Source: Spartinivicinus poritis (GTDB lineage Bacteria > Pseudomonadota > Gammaproteobacteria > Pseudomonadales > Zooshikellaceae). Taken from it: DNA of 64,000 bases. Position 1 is the stretch's first letter. The number at the start of each line of letters is the position of its first letter. Both the position numbers and the translations under genes were made by a program. Positions 61,149-64,000 of the stretch are shown in pieces. The stretch covers positions 100,104 to 164,103 of the forward strand of contig NZ_JAPMOU010000012.1 in assembly GCF_028858535.1 (NCBI RefSeq). The letters are read 5' to 3'. The notes beneath the pieces are model-generated. The model saw nothing but the letters and a program-made list of their open reading frames with translations, did no database searches and was not told the origin of the DNA.

Positions 61149-62261
61149 ATGAGCATTTTTAGCGATAAAAAGCTTAAAGATATTCAGAAACAAAATTATA
61201 ACTATAAGAAGCATAATATTTTGATTGTTGATGATGAGGTTGACAACCTGGAAGCGTTAGAAAGTGCTTTAAGCCAAGAGTACAATGTCACTAAAGCTCA
61301 GGATGGTGAAGAAGCGCTGAGTTTAATTGAAGGTGGTAATGGGGCTGAGCAGTTTGATTTAATTATCTCTGATCAGCGTATGCCTAAAATAAGTGGCGTA
61401 GACTTTCTTTCTAAAACGATTGCAATATGTCCACTTACCGTTCGGATGATTCTCACCGCTTACGCAGATGCCAATGCTATCATTGATGCGGTCAATAAAG
61501 GGCATGTATATAAGTTTATTTTAAAGCCTTATGATAGAGAGGATATGATTATCACGGTTCGGCGTGCGTTGGAGGCATTTGAGCTCGAAAAGGAAAATAT
61601 GGAGCTTATTCATCAATTAAAAATAACTAACTCTGAATTGGAACTGAAAGTTGAAGAGCGTACTAAAGAGTTACAGCGAGCATTAGAAAAGCAGGAAAGG
61701 CTCAATGAAAAAATTCTTGCCCAAACCAAGGAGCTGCAAACGGTAAATGAACAACTGTCTTATCTGGCGACCACGGATTCATTAACAGGGCTTCCTAATA
61801 GAAGGCATTTCCTAGAGTTATCTGACAAAGAGTTTGATCGATCTCAACATTATAAGCAGGCATTGTCTGTATTGGTTATAGATATTGATTATTTTAAACA
61901 AATCAATGACATTCATGGCCATATTGCCGGTGATAAAGTGCTGATGGAGTTTGCTGATTTCCTGAGTGAATCCATTCGTGTGCATGATATTGTAGGCCGA
62001 ATGGGAGGGGAGGAGTTTTGTATTACATTACCGCAAACCGATTTACAAACCAGTTATAGTTTTGCAGATAGGATTCGAGAGGGGGTATCAAAACTATTGG
62101 TTGAGTATGATGGCCAACAATTGCAGATAACAATCAGTATTGGTTTATCTCAAGTACGACAGGAGGACACTGCGATTGAACATGCTATTCATCGGGCTGA
62201 CATAGCTTTATATCAGGCTAAAAATGATGGCCGAAATTGTGTGGCAATGGATGAAAAATAA
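61149..62261 (+). CDS. Response regulator with GGDEF domain (diguanylate cyclase)
   Basis: A 370-residue protein. ATG 61149 gives MSIFSDKKLKDIQKQ and follows the kinase stop by one base. The receiver domain has ILIVDDEVDNLEAL (acidic pair 28-29), Asp75 in LIISDQRMPKISGVD and the lysine in KFILKPYD. A coiled coil (about 145-205, VEERTKELQRALEKQERLN) joins it to a GGDEF domain with GRMGGEEF and the I-site RVHD five residues before it. It should make cyclic di-GMP when phosphorylated, with product inhibition. Motifs of an active synthase are intact. Confidence 0.93.
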   Translation: MSIFSDKKLKDIQKQNYNYKKHNILIVDDEVDNLEALESALSQEYNVTKAQDGEEALSLIEGGNGAEQFDLIISDQRMPKISGVDFLSKTIAICPLTVRMILTAYADANAIIDAVNKGHVYKFILKPYDREDMIITVRRALEAFELEKENMELIHQLKITNSELELKVEERTKELQRALEKQERLNEKILAQTKELQTVNEQLSYLATTDSLTGLPNRRHFLELSDKEFDRSQHYKQALSVLVIDIDYFKQINDIHGHIAGDKVLMEFADFLSESIRVHDIVGRMGGEEFCITLPQTDLQTSYSFADRIREGVSKLLVEYDGQQLQITISIGLSQVRQEDTAIEHAIHRADIALYQAKNDGRNCVAMDEK

Positions 62262-62329
62262 TATAAGGATCGTCTTATAGCTGTTTACAGTTTCTGCGTA
62301 ACCTAAGGGTGTTCCTATAGAAGGTCATG

Positions 62330-63058
62330 TTAGAAAAAGTATTTTTTATGGATTAACTGAATAATGCCCTTTTTTTGGATAGTGATTAGTGCATTTCTAA
62401 CCTTTTTTACTAGTGTGGTGTCTGAGTCTTTATTAAAAGCTATATAGAGCTCATCAGATAAATCTTCTAGTCTGTATACCCGCGTATACTTCCTTATTGT
62501 TAATCCTTCTTTTTTAATGTTGTAAACAAATGATGCCTCGTCAAATGCAATCAGATCAACACGGCCTAATAGGAGCTTGCGTAAGTTTTGCGTATCATTA
62601 GATACTATTTTTAAATCGGAAAATCCCTGTTTTTCCAAGTAAGTAGTAATTACATCGGAAATAGAGCAACCAATAGAATATCGCTTAGCATCCTCTAATG
62701 ACTGTATATTAATATCAGTTCGTTCTTGCAGTTTATATAAAGAGGTTTTATAAGGGGCGATAGCACCAACCCATTGAAACAAGTTTTCGCGTTCAGGTAT
62801 TCTGGCAATAGAGTAGATCATAAAGTTTTTAGTGTTTAGCGCTAGATCATAAGCTCTTGCCCAGGGATAAATACTAATTTGGGGTTTCAGCTCAGCTTCT
62901 TCTAAAACAGCTAGCAGTATTTCTGTTGACATGCCCTCAATTTTTCCCGATTTTTCAAAATTATAGGGAGGAAAGTCTTCAGTAACGATATGGACTTCTT
63001 GACAAAAAGCTACAATTGATAGGCTGGCCAGTAAAATAAAAATAATCAGCTGTTGCAC
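62330..63058 (-). CDS. Periplasmic solute-binding-like protein (SBP_bac_3)
   Basis: A 242-residue secreted protein. The start is GTG 63058, with AAGG seven bases upstream, and a signal peptide (MQQLIIFILLASLSIVAFC) follows. VTEDFPPYNFEKSG, GMSTEILLAVL, YPWARAYDLAL, MIYSIARIPERENLFQWVG and GIIQLIHKKY pair with the same blocks in the protein at 41323-42081, so they are paralogues. It is opposite to the kinase operon and next to another such gene at 63331. No transporter is nearby, so it may be a sensory partner; that is inference. Confidence 0.87.
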   Translation of the reverse strand: MQQLIIFILLASLSIVAFCQEVHIVTEDFPPYNFEKSGKIEGMSTEILLAVLEEAELKPQISIYPWARAYDLALNTKNFMIYSIARIPERENLFQWVGAIAPYKTSLYKLQERTDINIQSLEDAKRYSIGCSISDVITTYLEKQGFSDLKIVSNDTQNLRKLLLGRVDLIAFDEASFVYNIKKEGLTIRKYTRVYRLEDLSDELYIAFNKDSDTTLVKKVRNALITIQKKGIIQLIHKKYFF

Positions 63059-63330
63059 GAGTAAACCTTATATCACCCTTTACTATAGGTGTTCTTGCTT
63101 AAGAGTGTAGACCTTAGGGCCTTGGTGTGAAAGTAACTGAAATTATAAGTAACCTTTATTTGCACTATGAGTTATCATTGAAGCCTATTAAGGCAAACAG
63201 TATAATTGAATTTAAAGCTCTCAAGCGCGATTAGGGTTTACTACTGTTACGTAACAGAGGTAAATTGGTATATAAATAATAGCTAATTATAAGGTTGTGA
63301 TATGAAGAATCATTAAAAAAGGTATTACGT

Positions 63331-64000
63331 ATGAAATCGAAAAGTAGTTTTGTCGTTTCATATTATGTTATTTTTTATTGCCTTTTATTATTAGTTAAAA
63401 GCCATGCCTCAGCCAACTATGATTTGCTGGTAGCCATGACAGATCACTATCCACCATTTGAATACATCGAAGATGGCTCACCAAGAGGTATTTCGATTGA
63501 AATTTTAAACTTAATTTTAAAAAAGCTTGATATAGAAGTAAGTATACGTTTTATGCCTTGGAGTCGTGCTTATAAAATAGCAACTACTACCCCGAATACC
63601 ATGCTAATGACTATGTCGAAAACGGAAGAGCGGGATCAGTATTTTGAATGGGTAGGGCCTATCTACAAAACTCAGGTAAAAGTGTATCGTTTGCAAAGTA
63701 GAAAAAATATAAATTTAGTGGATATTGATGCAGCCAAAAATTATAGAGTTGGTACTGTAAGAGGGTATGCATCAGAAAAGCTTCTGCTTAGCAACGGATT
63801 TAGTTTTGGAGATAACTTGTTCAGCGCATCAGACTCTGATATAAACTTTCAAAAGCTATTAGGTAAGCGAATTGACTTATTGGTTTCGAATGATTTAACT
63901 ATAGTTTATTTGTTAAAAAAATACCTAATTATCATCATGCCTAAGCTATATTTAGTAGCTTACCTGGTAGCGGAGGTGTTCTCAGCGCTACAAATGCTAG
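63331..64000 (+). CDS. Solute-binding-like protein, incomplete at window end
   Basis: An open frame from ATG 63331 to the window end, 223 codons and still open. AAAAAAGG precedes it by eight bases. A signal peptide (SSFVVSYYVIFYCLLLLVKS) and the family blocks MTDHYPPFEYIEDGSP, FMPWSRAYKIA, MTMSKTEERDQYFEWVG and GKRIDLLVSN show the same SBP_bac_3 family as its neighbours. The part after about 63900 (LIIIMPKLYLVAYLVAEVF) no longer resembles the family and could be a frameshift or divergent end. Confidence 0.75.
   Translation, partial: MKSKSSFVVSYYVIFYCLLLLVKSHASANYDLLVAMTDHYPPFEYIEDGSPRGISIEILNLILKKLDIEVSIRFMPWSRAYKIATTTPNTMLMTMSKTEERDQYFEWVGPIYKTQVKVYRLQSRKNINLVDIDAAKNYRVGTVRGYASEKLLLSNGFSFGDNLFSASDSDINFQKLLGKRIDLLVSNDLTIVYLLKKYLIIIMPKLYLVAYLVAEVFSALQML

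Noticed and set aside
1..64000. tRNA or rRNA genes
   Set aside because: I saw no cloverleaf-like segment or rRNA signature when reading the spacers, although a tool search would be more sensitive.

Overview
The window comes from a gammaproteobacterial chromosome of moderate to low GC. From 1.0 to 26.1 kb the gene order is the one I know from Pseudomonas (DUF2062 gene, comEC, exbB, exbD, lpxK, ycaR, kdsB, protein phosphatase, murB, rne, rluC, HAD phosphatase, S49 peptidase, maf, yceD, rpmF, plsX, fabD, fabG, acpP, fabF, pabC, mltG, tmk, holB, pilZ, tatD). The AT-rich spacers, dense intergenic repeats and marine-type catabolic genes fit an Oceanospirillales-like organism such as Zooshikella or Spartinivicinus better than Pseudomonas. 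That placement is inference from memory and no database was searched.

Layout. (1) 0-8.1 kb: a small unknown gene, DUF2062, ComEC, ExbBD, and cell-envelope genes, with LpxK and the Trm112-like YcaR joined in one reading frame. (2) 8.1-14.9 kb: RNase E divergent from RluC, HAD phosphatase, SppA-type protease and Maf. (3) 15-26.1 kb: the rpmF-plsX-fab cluster and its usual downstream genes. (4) 26.2-35.9 kb, minus strand: leucine/isovalerate catabolism (liuR-liuABCDE) plus acetoacetyl-CoA synthetase. (5) 35.9-47.2 kb: accessory genes, including two LysR regulators, exonuclease III, GNAT, a TetR gene divergent from a Tus-like replication-terminus protein, a solute-binding-like protein, STAS, DUF924, a GST-like protein, a 37-residue lysine-rich protein and a D-cysteine desulfhydrase-like enzyme. 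(6) 47.2-48.6 kb: an arsR-arsI organoarsenical module and a possible broken gene. (7) 48.6-57.6 kb: a carnitine utilisation locus with an ADP-forming acyl-CoA synthetase, a CdhR-like regulator, CdhC, CdhA and a betaine/carnitine ABC transporter. (8) 57.7-64 kb: a sensor kinase and a GGDEF response regulator surrounded by three solute-binding-like proteins without transporters. The last of these runs off the window.

Functional links. The liu pathway and the carnitine pathway both release acetoacetate, which the acetoacetyl-CoA synthetase at 26.2 kb can activate. The carnitine locus shows no betainyl-CoA thioesterase. A nucleotide-forming CoA ligase stands beside the regulator instead and could recover ATP from betainyl-CoA.

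The strongest non-coding signal is a family of about 100-240 bp hairpin elements. There are six copies, all in intergenic gaps (after fabF, before liuE, two before liuA, inside arsR-arsI, and after cdhA). They share TGTCGCAAAA-like ends and an inner stem whose arms differ between copies yet stay complementary. One copy supplies the stop codon of arsR and another abuts the start of pabC. A second, smaller hairpin family has two copies.
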